Of a stretch of DNA of 64,000 bases, positions 8,424 to 16,135 are shown in pieces. Made by a program: the position numbers and the translations under genes. The notes below the pieces were generated by a model, which searched no databases, was not told where the DNA came from, and was given only the letters and a program-made list of their open reading frames with translations. The stretch is from an uncultured Collinsella sp. (lineage in GTDB: Bacteria > Actinomycetota > Coriobacteriia > Coriobacteriales > Coriobacteriaceae): positions 1 to 64,000 of the forward strand of contig URWW01000004.1 in NCBI GenBank assembly GCA_900551665.1, read 5' to 3'. The number at the start of each line of letters is the position of its first letter. Position 1 is the first letter of the stretch.

Positions 8424-8642
8424 ATGCCTGAAAGCTACAAGGAGCTTATCAAGGGCAATCCCGACGAGACCGAGATCAGGAGCTTCCTGGTGAATGGCGA
8501 TCAGGTTTCCGTGACCCTGCGCATCCCCGACACCTTGCGCGACGCGGCGAAGGAGGAGGCTGTCCTGCGAGGCATGGGCTTCTCCGCCTTCGTGCGCACC
8601 TGCATGATCGAAGAGCTTGCGAAGAAGGGGGCGCGAGCATGA
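8424..8642 (+). CDS. Small ribbon-helix-helix-like protein
   Basis: A 72-residue protein (start MPESYKELIKGNP). The start is chosen because GGGAG lies 6 bases before the ATG; an ATG 12 bases earlier lacks a site. The C-terminal half reads VSVTLRIPDTLRDAAKEEA followed by a helix-turn-helix-like GMGFSAFVRTCMIEEL, the pattern of CopG/RHH antitoxins and small repressors. It overlaps the next gene by 4 bases (ATGA) and leads the hsdM-hsdS operon, so it may regulate the restriction island or act as partner of the GIY-YIG protein. Confidence 0.6.
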   Translation: MPESYKELIKGNPDETEIRSFLVNGDQVSVTLRIPDTLRDAAKEEAVLRGMGFSAFVRTCMIEELAKKGARA

Positions 8643-9472
8643 TCCGGGTCAAGACCCTTACCGTCCAGCTCATAGGCGCGCAGCCGGATCGTATCCGCAT
8701 TTGTCGTATCGACGGTGAGTCGCTCGTGACCGTCGTCGTCCCGAGGGGGGACCTCGCCGAGGCGAAGTCGTTGCCGAACATCCCGCAGCGCGGCATCTAC
8801 TACCTGCTCGATGAGGACCACGGCATCGTGAGTCGCGTCTACGCAGGGCAGACGACTCAGGGCATCGTCCGGCTCGACACGCACAAGGCAAAGAAGGAGT
8901 TCTGGAACAAGGCCGTCATGTTCCTCGACGGCGATCAGAACATTAGCAAGGACGCACTGGACGTCCTTGAGGCGAAGGCTATCGACTATGTACGTACCCA
9001 CGGTTCGTACGAGACCGACAACTTGGCGACGCCCAAGCCTTACGTCGACCCGTACAAGGAAGAGGCCGTCGAGCGCCTGCACGAGAGGATCCTCTTCAGG
9101 ATGGCGGCCTTGGGGTACGACCTCGACAGGGTCGACCAGGGTCCCGCGGGCGCGCCGGCGGTCTTCCATACGAGGAAGAACGGTATACGCGGGGCGGGGC
9201 GCTATGACAAGGCCACCGGGCACTTCACCGTGCTCGCTGGTTCGAAAGTGAACCTTTCGAGGCCCGTGTTGAAGAACGCAGGCGTCGCGGCCGTGCGCAG
9301 AGAAATCTTCGGCGATTCGGGCGGCATCGCAGAGCTCACCGAGGACCTCGAGTTTTCAACGCCCAGCGCCGCCGCGGTGTTCGTGCTCGGCGGCAGCCAG
9401 AACGGCTGGACCGAATGGGTAAGCGACGACGGAGAAACGCTCAACCAAGTCTATAGAAGCGAGGAAAACTAG
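8639..9472 (+). CDS. GIY-YIG nuclease-like protein with DUF4357
   Basis: A 277-residue protein. Residues about 50-85 read RGIYYLLDE and VYAGQTTQG, a GIY-YIG-type core in which YAGQT stands for the YIG strand; a helix with ARG and LYS residues follows. The C-terminus (STPSAAAVFVLGGSQNGWTE) is the DUF4357 motif, found in proteins next to type I restriction systems. It is co-directional with hsdM and its stop codon abuts the hsdM ATG, so it is made with the methylase. Whether it cuts DNA is unknown; a canonical catalytic Arg/Glu pair was not assigned with certainty. Confidence 0.75.
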   Translation: MIRVKTLTVQLIGAQPDRIRICRIDGESLVTVVVPRGDLAEAKSLPNIPQRGIYYLLDEDHGIVSRVYAGQTTQGIVRLDTHKAKKEFWNKAVMFLDGDQNISKDALDVLEAKAIDYVRTHGSYETDNLATPKPYVDPYKEEAVERLHERILFRMAALGYDLDRVDQGPAGAPAVFHTRKNGIRGAGRYDKATGHFTVLAGSKVNLSRPVLKNAGVAAVRREIFGDSGGIAELTEDLEFSTPSAAAVFVLGGSQNGWTEWVSDDGETLNQVYRSEEN

Positions 9473-12232
9473 ATGAACAAGCAGCAGCTGGCCTCCAAGA
9501 TATGGGAGTCCGCCAACAAGATGCGCTCCAAGATTGAGGCAAACGAGTACAAGGACTACATTCTGGGATTCATCTTCTACAAGTTCCTGTCCGAGACCGA
9601 GGTTGCCCGCCTGAAGGCGCGCGACTTCGCCGAGGAGGACCTGCCCAGCCTGGTGGAAGAAGACGAGGAGACGGTCGAGTTCGTCAAGGGCGAGTGCGGT
9701 TACTTCATCGCCTACGAGAACCTCTTCTCCACCTGGGTTGCCAAGGGCGGCGACTTCGAGATTTCGAACGTTCGCGACGCCCTCTCCGCCTTTAGTCGTA
9801 ATATCGACCCCGCCCGCAAGCGTGTCTTCGACGGCATCTTCGACACGCTGCAGACCGGTCTCTCCAAGCTCGGCACCGACGCACGGAGCCAGTCCAAGGC
9901 CGCCCGCGACCTCATCTACCTTATCAAGGACATCCCGATGGACGGTCGGGCGGACTACGACGTGCTGGGCTTCATCTACGAGCACCTCATCAGCAACTTC
10001 GCCGCCAACGCTGGCAAGAAGGCCGGCGAGTTCTACACGCCGCACGAGGTTTCCATGCTCATGAGTGAGATCGTCTCATGGCACCTTGCCGGACGAGAGA
10101 ACATCACCATCTACGACCCCACCAGCGGATCGGGATCGCTGCTCATCAACATCGGAAAGGCTGTGGCGCGCCGCAACGGCGATCCGGACTCCATCAAGTA
10201 TTACGCGCAGGAGCTCAAGGAAAACACCTACAACCTCACGCGCATGAACCTGGTGATGCGCGGCATCCTTCCCGATAACATCGTGGCCAGAAACGGCGAC
10301 ACGCTCGAGGACGATTGGCCGTGGTTCGACACGGTGGAGAACAAGGACGAGACCTACGACCCGCTATTCGTTGATGCCGTGGTGTCGAACCCGCCGTATT
10401 CTCAGAATTGGGACCCGGAAGACAAGGAGCTCGATCCACGCTTCAAGTTTGGCGTGGCGCCCAAGTCCAAAGCTGACTACGCCTTTTTGCTGCACGACCT
10501 GTATCACCTGCGCCCCGACGGCATCATGTGCATCGTCTTGCCGCACGGCGTGCTGTTCCGCGGTGGCGAGGAGGGCGCCATCAGAAAAAACTTGGTGGAG
10601 AATCGTCACATCCAGGCTATCATCGGCCTTCCTGCCAACATCTTCTTCGGCACAGGCATCCCCACCATCGTCATGGTGCTGCGCAAGCAACGCGAGACGA
10701 GCGACGTTTTGGTGGTGGACGCCTCAAAGCACTTCGTGAAAGAGGGTAAGAACAACAAGCTGCGAGCAAGCGATATTAAGCGTATCGTTGACGCCGTGAC
10801 AACGAACGCAACCGTCGACAAGTTCAGCCGCCTGGTGACCATCGACGAGATACGCGCCAACGATTACAACCTCAACATTCCGCGCTATGTGGACTCGAGC
10901 ACGGCCGCCGAGAGCTGGGACGTGTACGCCACCATGTTCGGCGGCGTGCCGAAGGCCGAGGTCGACGCTCTCGACCGCTACTGGAGGGTGTGGCCGAGCC
11001 TGAAGGGCCAGCTGTACGGTGAGGGTAGCGGATCGTGCCTTGCTTCCATGACAGATGACGTGGCGGCAACGGTGAAGGCCAACGCCGACGTCGTTTCATT
11101 TCTGGGCGGCTATCGGGATATGCTGTCGCACTTGCCTGCAGAGCTGCGGAAAAGACTGGTAGACGGCTCGTTGCAAGTCGACGCCGTGGCCGAGGAGGAC
11201 CATATCGCGGAGCTGATCCGCGACGCCCTCTCCGATGTCGCGCTCGTCGACGGGTACAATGCCTACCAGGCTCTCGACGATGCATGGACGGGCATCTCCG
11301 GCGACCTCGAGGTTATCCAGACCGAGGGTAGCGAGGCCGTACGCAAAGTCGATCCGAATATGGTGATAAAAAAGAAAGACGGAAAGGAAACTGAAGTTCA
11401 GGACGGCTGGATTGGTCATATACTCCCGTTCGAGCTAGTGCAAAGCCACATGCTCACAGCCGATGTTGCCAAAATAAACTCGATGCAGGAGAGGCTGTCC
11501 GCCATATCCTCGTCTTGTTCTGAATTGATCGATTCCCTGGACGTTGAGCAACTCGACTCTCCAGCGATTAACGACTCGAATGATGCGTTCGTCCTCAAAG
11601 AGATCAATGCCCATCTTAACAGCGAAATGAAGTATATCTCCTCTCCAGAGATTCGTGTCCTGGAAGAATATCTGAAGCTTCTTGATCGAAAAGCGAAGAA
11701 ACAAGAAAAGCTAGGCTTCATTGAAAAACACTCTGAGGTTTCCTGGCAGGAAATGGAGTCAAACAAAGACGGAACATACGGCAAAGCAAAGGTTGCATCC
11801 TATATAGGAAAGTTAAAGCTGGCAGTAGGCTTTCCTGCTGATAGCTTTGAATACGTCCTTGCGCAAGCGAAGGAACTCCTCGACGAGGAGAAGTCGCTCA
11901 AGAAAGCGAGTAAGGAAGCGAAGCTTGCCCTTGAGGAGAAGACCAAGGAGGTTGTCGAGAGCCTGACCGACGCCCAGTGCGACGAATTGCTTGCTGCGAA
12001 GTGGATTGAGCCGCTGCAGACTGATTTGCTCGAGCTGCCCAATGCCGTCGTAAGCGATTTCATCGCAAAGGTCGTCGCGCTGAACGCAAAGTACGCGACA
12101 ACATATTCAGACGTATGCAACCAGATCGCTGAGGCGGAAAACGAGTTGGCGGCGATGCTGGGCCAGCTCACGGGCAACGAGCACGATATGGCGGGCATTG
12201 CTGAGCTGCGAAAACTGTTGGGGGGCGAATAG
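9473..12232 (+). CDS. hsdM: Type I restriction-modification methylase subunit HsdM
   Basis: A 919-residue N6-adenine methyltransferase subunit. The N-terminal HsdM helical domain (MNKQQLASKIWESANKMR) is followed by the S-adenosylmethionine site DPTSGSGSLL near residue 214 and the catalytic NPPY near 305 (VVSNPPYSQ). The protein is far longer than the usual ~520 residues: from about 480 on there is a helical extension with coiled-coil stretches (residues ~740-830) before the end. DNA for residues ~620-780 is more AT-rich than the rest. It modifies DNA with HsdS and supports cutting by HsdR. The stop codon is one base before the hsdS ATG. Confidence 0.93.
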   Translation: MNKQQLASKIWESANKMRSKIEANEYKDYILGFIFYKFLSETEVARLKARDFAEEDLPSLVEEDEETVEFVKGECGYFIAYENLFSTWVAKGGDFEISNVRDALSAFSRNIDPARKRVFDGIFDTLQTGLSKLGTDARSQSKAARDLIYLIKDIPMDGRADYDVLGFIYEHLISNFAANAGKKAGEFYTPHEVSMLMSEIVSWHLAGRENITIYDPTSGSGSLLINIGKAVARRNGDPDSIKYYAQELKENTYNLTRMNLVMRGILPDNIVARNGDTLEDDWPWFDTVENKDETYDPLFVDAVVSNPPYSQNWDPEDKELDPRFKFGVAPKSKADYAFLLHDLYHLRPDGIMCIVLPHGVLFRGGEEGAIRKNLVENRHIQAIIGLPANIFFGTGIPTIVMVLRKQRETSDVLVVDASKHFVKEGKNNKLRASDIKRIVDAVTTNATVDKFSRLVTIDEIRANDYNLNIPRYVDSSTAAESWDVYATMFGGVPKAEVDALDRYWRVWPSLKGQLYGEGSGSCLASMTDDVAATVKANADVVSFLGGYRDMLSHLPAELRKRLVDGSLQVDAVAEEDHIAELIRDALSDVALVDGYNAYQALDDAWTGISGDLEVIQTEGSEAVRKVDPNMVIKKKDGKETEVQDGWIGHILPFELVQSHMLTADVAKINSMQERLSAISSSCSELIDSLDVEQLDSPAINDSNDAFVLKEINAHLNSEMKYISSPEIRVLEEYLKLLDRKAKKQEKLGFIEKHSEVSWQEMESNKDGTYGKAKVASYIGKLKLAVGFPADSFEYVLAQAKELLDEEKSLKKASKEAKLALEEKTKEVVESLTDAQCDELLAAKWIEPLQTDLLELPNAVVSDFIAKVVALNAKYATTYSDVCNQIAEAENELAAMLGQLTGNEHDMAGIAELRKLLGGE

Positions 12233-12233
12233 C

Positions 12234-13442
12234 ATGGCGGAAAAGACCAATGCGCCCGAAATCCGCTTCGAGGGTTTTACTGACCCTTGGGAACAGCGTA
12301 AGTTGGGAGAACTCTGCACTATTTCTAAGGGGCATGGCTACAGCAAAGCCGACATTAGGGATGTTGGCACCCCACTGATCTTGTATGGGCGCCTGTATAC
12401 CCAATATGAATCACGCATTGAAGACGTGGACACTTTTGTCGTTGGGCAAGAGGGCTCGCTTCTTTCAAAGGGTAACGAAGTAATCGTTCCCGCATCCGGG
12501 GAAACGGCAGAAGATATTGCTGTTGCATCATCCGTGCGCAGGCCAGGAATCATTTTTGGTGGCGATTTGAACGTTGTCACTCCAGTACGCAAACTTGATC
12601 CAGACTACACCGCGCTTGCTATAACGTACAGCAAAGCTCATGACGATTTGGCAAAGCGGGCACAAGGAAAATCAGTCGTGCATGTTCATGGCAACGACAT
12701 CGCCGAAGTTGAGGTCTCTTACCCGTCGGAAAGCGAGCAGAAGCGCATATCTACGGTCGTTCTCGGTCTCGACAACCTCATCACCCTTCATCAGCGTAAG
12801 TACGACAAGCTGCGCACGGTGAAGAAATCGATGCTCGACAAAATGTTTCCGAAGCCCGGCGAGACCGAGCCCGAAATCCGCTTCGAGGGTTTTACTGACC
12901 CTTGGGAACAGCGTAAGTTGGGAGAATTTGGTTCGGTTGCGATGTGCAAGCGCATCTACAAAGAGCAAACCTCGGAGCAGGGCGATGTTCCGTTCTTTAA
13001 GATTGGAACTTTTGGTACGGATCCAGATGCCTTCATCTCCAATGAGCTGTTTGACTACTTCAAGCGTACCTATCCGTATCCAACCCCGGGCACGTTATTG
13101 ATATCGGCTGCAGGAAGTATTGGGCGAGTTGTTGAATACCAAGGTGAAAAGGCATATTTTCAAGACTCAAACATTGTTTGGCTCGAACACGATCATAGAT
13201 TGAACGATACGTTTCTCAAGCCTTTATATTCGCAAATTGAATGGGGCTTAGAAGGCAGCACGATTAAGCGACTTTACAACAAGGACTTACTGAGTGCAGA
13301 AGTCACTATTCCAGGCAGTGGAGAGCAAAAAGAAATCGGCCGATTCTTTGCCAAGCTCGACGACCTCATCGCCCTTCATCGGCGTAAGTTGAATATACTG
13401 AAGAATACGAAGAAATCGCTTTTGGATAAGATGTTCGTTTAG
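12234..13442 (+). CDS. hsdS: Type I restriction specificity subunit HsdS (expressed copy)
   Basis: A 402-residue specificity subunit with two target-recognition domains. TRD1 spans about 12312-12775 and TRD2 about 12927-13362. Each begins after the same segment (EIRFEGFTDPWEQRKLGE) and ends with a conserved helix (DNLITLHQRKYDKLRTVKK; DDLIALHRRKLNILKNTKK). The two start segments are identical at DNA level over 58 bases. HsdS sets which sequence the HsdM/HsdR complex recognises. The GC content is clearly lower than in flanking genes, as expected for transferred restriction genes. Silent alternative TRDs lie just downstream with matching repeats, so the sequence read here is one of several possible states. 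Confidence 0.93.
   Translation: MAEKTNAPEIRFEGFTDPWEQRKLGELCTISKGHGYSKADIRDVGTPLILYGRLYTQYESRIEDVDTFVVGQEGSLLSKGNEVIVPASGETAEDIAVASSVRRPGIIFGGDLNVVTPVRKLDPDYTALAITYSKAHDDLAKRAQGKSVVHVHGNDIAEVEVSYPSESEQKRISTVVLGLDNLITLHQRKYDKLRTVKKSMLDKMFPKPGETEPEIRFEGFTDPWEQRKLGEFGSVAMCKRIYKEQTSEQGDVPFFKIGTFGTDPDAFISNELFDYFKRTYPYPTPGTLLISAAGSIGRVVEYQGEKAYFQDSNIVWLEHDHRLNDTFLKPLYSQIEWGLEGSTIKRLYNKDLLSAEVTIPGSGEQKEIGRFFAKLDDLIALHRRKLNILKNTKKSLLDKMFV
12254..12311 (+). repeat. Recombination repeat A1 (start of TRD1)
   Basis: A 58-base segment identical to 12869-12926 (A2). It encodes the conserved PEIRFEGFTDPWEQRKLGE stretch. Its core CTTGGGAACAGCGTAAGTT recurs at three silent cassettes. Confidence 0.85.
12869..12926 (+). 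repeat. Recombination repeat A2 (start of TRD2)
   Basis: Direct 58-base copy of A1. Exchange between A2 and inverted copies at 14031-14052 or 16032-16053 would replace TRD2. Confidence 0.85.
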
Positions 13443-13475
13443 TTTTTTCAACACAGATATCACTCTGAGATCCCG

Positions 13476-13513
13476 AAACCGCCAATTCGCATTAGTCGAA
13501 TTGGTGGTTTTTC
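13476..13513 (+). terminator. Terminator of the hsdM-hsdS operon
   Basis: Arms AAACCGCCAATTCG (13476-13489) and CGAATTGGTGGTTT (13497-13510) with a 7-base loop and a trailing TT. It begins 34 bases after the hsdS stop. Confidence 0.75.
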
Positions 13514-13549
13514 CAATTTGTAATCGAGTTGCAAGACACTACTGCCCTC

Positions 13550-14052
13550 CTAATGCTCACGCTGATGAAGGGTGATGAGGTCGTCGAGCTTGGACAAGCA
13601 ATCCCCGATTGCCTTCTGCTCGGGCAAGCCTGGAACTGGCACCCTAAGGTCCTTAACAATGGCACCGGAGAGATTTCCTTGGCCACCTTGAAGATAGGTG
13701 GCAACAATCGCATCCTTTTCTCGACGCAGCCAGCTTGCAAGGAATCCAGAATCGAAACCAGCATAAGGGCAGATTGCAAGAATCGCCTGGTTGATGGCGC
13801 CGTTAATTCGCGAGATGCCGGCCTCGCCACTCGTAGCACCATAGAGCGCATAGAGGATACAGCCCGCATCCACCAGAGCCGCGGATGACTCCGCAAGGCC
13901 CCTTTCCGTCAAATAAAGCTCGGTCTTGTCAGCGTTAATTTCGGCGGATCTGATGAACGGAATCGAACCATTGTAGTAGTCAGGATTGTTCGCCTGCGGA
14001 GTGCCTCCAGAGTATGAGCTGGTGATATCCCCCAACTTACGCTGTTCCCAAG
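13550..14052 (-). pseudogene. Silent hsdS half-cassette TRD3 (inverted)
   Basis: On the minus strand a promoterless half of an HsdS: WEQRKLGDITSSYSGGTPQ, then one recognition domain, then LDDLITLHQREH and a stop at 13550. It lacks its own start and ribosome site. It is bounded by repeat A3 (14031-14052) at its 5' side and repeat B3 (13555-13576) at its 3' side. Inversion between A2 and A3 would fuse this domain in frame behind TRD1 of the expressed hsdS. It is an intact reservoir, not a decayed gene. Confidence 0.85.
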
Positions 14053-14097
14053 CGGTTATCCAAATTGGACGACTTCATCTTGGGAACAGCGTAAGTT
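14031..14097. repeat. Head-to-head recombination repeats A3 and A4
   Basis: A3 (14031-14052, minus sense) and A4 (14079-14097, plus sense) carry the same CTTGGGAACAGCGTAAGTT core in opposite orientation, separated by 26 bases that include the palindrome TCCAAATTGGA (14059-14069). They mark the 5' ends of two divergent silent cassettes. Confidence 0.8.
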
Positions 14098-14605
14098 CTC
14101 TGATTTGACCGACAGGGTTTCCATTCAGTCAAGCGATCCCGATTTGCCTCAAGTCGAATACGAGGACATCATTTCCGGCGAGGGTACGCTGAACAAAGAT
14201 TTGCGCGACAAAGAAGGCGGCAAGACGGGAATTAAGTTTTACGCCGAAGATGTTCTGTACGGGAAGCTTCGTCCTTATTTGATGAATTGGCTATACCCGC
14301 AGTTCAATGGCGTAGCTGTAGGTGATTTTTGGGTCCTTAGGGTCACGGGGTGCGACAGCTCATTTTTGTATCGGCTGGTTCAAACGGACAGCTTCCAAAG
14401 GCTCGCAAATGCATCTTCGGGCTCTAAGATGCCCCGCGCAGACTGGAATCTGATTTCGCAATCGTTCTTCGCCGTGCCCGCCGATCACGCCGAGCAGAAA
14501 GCAATTGCGAAGAGCTTAGCCGAGCTTGACTCCCTCATCACCCTTCATCAGCGTGAGCCACCTCACATGACGAAAGAGGGTAAAAATGCCAATCAGCATC
14601 AATGA
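14073..14605 (+). pseudogene. Silent hsdS half-cassette TRD4
   Basis: A plus-strand half HsdS: SSWEQRKFSDLTDRVS, one recognition domain with FYAEDVLYGKLRPY, then LDSLITLHQRE and a short tail to the stop at 14605. No start with a ribosome site precedes the conserved WEQRK, so it is silent here. Repeat A4 and repeat B4 (14537-14561) bound it. Its tail overlaps the recombinase start. Confidence 0.8.
14537..14561 (+). repeat. Recombination repeat B4 (end of TRD4)
   Basis: A 25-base segment beginning ATCACCCTTCATCAGCGTGA, exactly inverted at 15529-15553 (B5). Shorter versions occur at 12776-12797 and 13555-13576 (inverted). It encodes the (L)ITLHQRE helix that closes each recognition domain. Confidence 0.8.
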
Positions 14606-15512
14606 AGAATCGCTTTTCTGCGATTACTACTCGCAATGGATCAGCGTCTACAAAGAAGGGGCCATCCGTGAGGTCACCATGGGAAAGTACCGGCTCACGC
14701 AGTCTTGGCTCGCCAAGCTAATTCCAGACCTCAAGATAAAAGATCTCGACCGAACCTCGTACCAGCAGCTCATCAATGGTTACGCAGAACATCACGAGCG
14801 CCAGACAACTATGGACTTCCACCATCAACTTAAGGGGGCGATTCTTGACGCAGTTGACGAAGGGCTCATCCCCCGCGATCCCACGCGCAAGGCCATCATC
14901 AAAGGAAAACAGCCGCGTGCGAAAAAGATCAAGTATCTCAACCAATTTGAGCTTCATGCTATGCTCGGCGACCTTGATTTATCAGGCGGGCCGAGTTGGG
15001 ATTGGCTTATTCTCATAGTCGCTAAAACGGGTCTGCGCTTCTCCGAGGCCCTTGGGCTTACTCCCGAAGACTTCGACTTCGCCCATCAAACGCTCTCGGT
15101 GAACAAGACTTGGGATTACAAGAACGGCGGCGGATTCGTCCCAACGAAAAACGCCTCATCGGTGAGAAAGGTTCAACTCGACTGGCAGCTCATCATGCAA
15201 CTTTCTGGATTGCTCAAAGACCTTCCGCCGACTGAGCCCATATTTGCGAAGGGGAAGGTCTACAACTCGACGGCTAACAGCGTCTTGGCGCGCCATTGCA
15301 AAAACGTTGGGGCGCCCATCATATCTGTCCACGGGCTGAGGCATACTCACGCGTCGCTTCTGCTGTTCGCTGGCGTCTCCATCGCCAGCGTATCTCGAAG
15401 ACTCGGACACGCGAGCATGACTACCACCCAAGAAACCTACTTGCATGTCATCCAAGAGCTCGAGAACACGGACATTGACATCGTCATGAGGGCCCTTTCG
15501 ACCCTAATTTAA
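14586..15512 (+). CDS. Tyrosine recombinase of the hsdS shufflon
   Basis: A 308-residue phage-integrase-type recombinase. An N-terminal core-binding region (about 1-100) precedes the catalytic domain with Arg in TGLRFSEALGL (~150), HGLRHTHAS (~249-257), LGHAS (~274) and the nucleophile Tyr in ETYLHV (~285). All catalytic positions are present. It sits among inverted hsdS cassettes, the usual place of the enzyme that inverts them. AAAGAGGG stands 5 bases before the ATG. It lies inside the region that an A2-A5 exchange would invert, so its own orientation could change. Confidence 0.92.
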   Translation: MPISINEESLFCDYYSQWISVYKEGAIREVTMGKYRLTQSWLAKLIPDLKIKDLDRTSYQQLINGYAEHHERQTTMDFHHQLKGAILDAVDEGLIPRDPTRKAIIKGKQPRAKKIKYLNQFELHAMLGDLDLSGGPSWDWLILIVAKTGLRFSEALGLTPEDFDFAHQTLSVNKTWDYKNGGGFVPTKNASSVRKVQLDWQLIMQLSGLLKDLPPTEPIFAKGKVYNSTANSVLARHCKNVGAPIISVHGLRHTHASLLLFAGVSIASVSRRLGHASMTTTQETYLHVIQELENTDIDIVMRALSTLI

Positions 15513-16135
15513 CCTGTATCAGCAAACCGTGGCTCACGCTGATGAAGGGTGATAAAGCTGTCGAGCTTGGTAAAGTATTGGCCAAGCTGCTTCTGCTCTA
15601 CCGCAGAAGGAACAGGAACGCTCAACTCCATCACCTTGTTTTTGGAGATGTTGAATCTAGAGATCCCCTGAGCCAGCAGAGTGAGATTGGAACGCACCGA
15701 ACTTGATCTGAGCATATAAGCAAGGTAATGCGGGTCAAACGTTGAATCTTGCCTGTAACCAAAACAGAAGCTGTTTAGGTAAACATCTTCCTGGTCAGAG
15801 AGCCAAACAGAGGACATTCCGACTTCATCCGGCGTTTCAGATGACACAGTAAAGAACACGTCACCATACGCAACCTGGTTTTGACTCGAATCAATTTCGA
15901 CTGCCTCGAGCCGCTTCGTGTCCGTCAGTGGGTTATCGAAGACATTGGTATACGGGATGAACCTTGCGTTGCCGTGGCCGAAATCCTCTTTGGTTTTGCC
16001 GGTCAAACCGCCATAGGTTGTCCCACAGTTGCCCAACTTACGCTGTTCCCAAGATGAAGCGAGGGGACGCATGGTCGCATGCGTCCCCTCGGATAGACAA
16101 ACTCTCAATCTCGCCTGTTCAAAATCGCCGCTCAT
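15509..16135 (-). CDS. HsdS half-protein (TRD5), translationally coupled to hsdR
   Basis: A 208-residue single-TRD HsdS: a leader (MSGDFEQARLR), SSWEQRKLGNCGTTYGG, one recognition domain, and LDSFITLHQREPRFADTG. Its ATG overlaps the hsdR stop codon as ATGA, so unlike the other two cassettes it can be translated from the hsdR message. It is bounded by repeats A5 and B5. It may be only a silent donor that happens to be readable, or a real half-subunit; some type I systems work with HsdS halves that dimerise. Confidence 0.75.
   Translation of the reverse strand: MSGDFEQARLRVCLSEGTHATMRPLASSWEQRKLGNCGTTYGGLTGKTKEDFGHGNARFIPYTNVFDNPLTDTKRLEAVEIDSSQNQVAYGDVFFTVSSETPDEVGMSSVWLSDQEDVYLNSFCFGYRQDSTFDPHYLAYMLRSSSVRSNLTLLAQGISRFNISKNKVMELSVPVPSAVEQKQLGQYFTKLDSFITLHQREPRFADTG
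15529..15553 (-). repeat. Recombination repeat B5 (end of TRD5)
   Basis: Exact inverted copy of the 25 bases at 14537-14561. B4 and B5 flank the recombinase gene as inverted repeats about 1 kb apart. Confidence 0.8.
16035..16059 (-). repeat. Recombination repeat A5 (start of TRD5)
   Basis: Exact 25-base inverted copy of 14073-14097, beginning CTTCATCTTGGGAACAGCGT in the minus sense; 22 bases (16032-16053) also match A1, A2 and A3. Confidence 0.8.
16061..16090. repeat. Perfect palindrome between hsdR and its coupled cassette
   Basis: Arms GAGGGGACGCATG (16061-16073) and CATGCGTCCCCTC (16078-16090) with a GTCG loop. There is no T-run on either side. It lies inside the leader codons of the half-HsdS, directly next to repeat A5, so it could mark a recombination hot spot or attenuate expression of the cassette. 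Confidence 0.7.
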
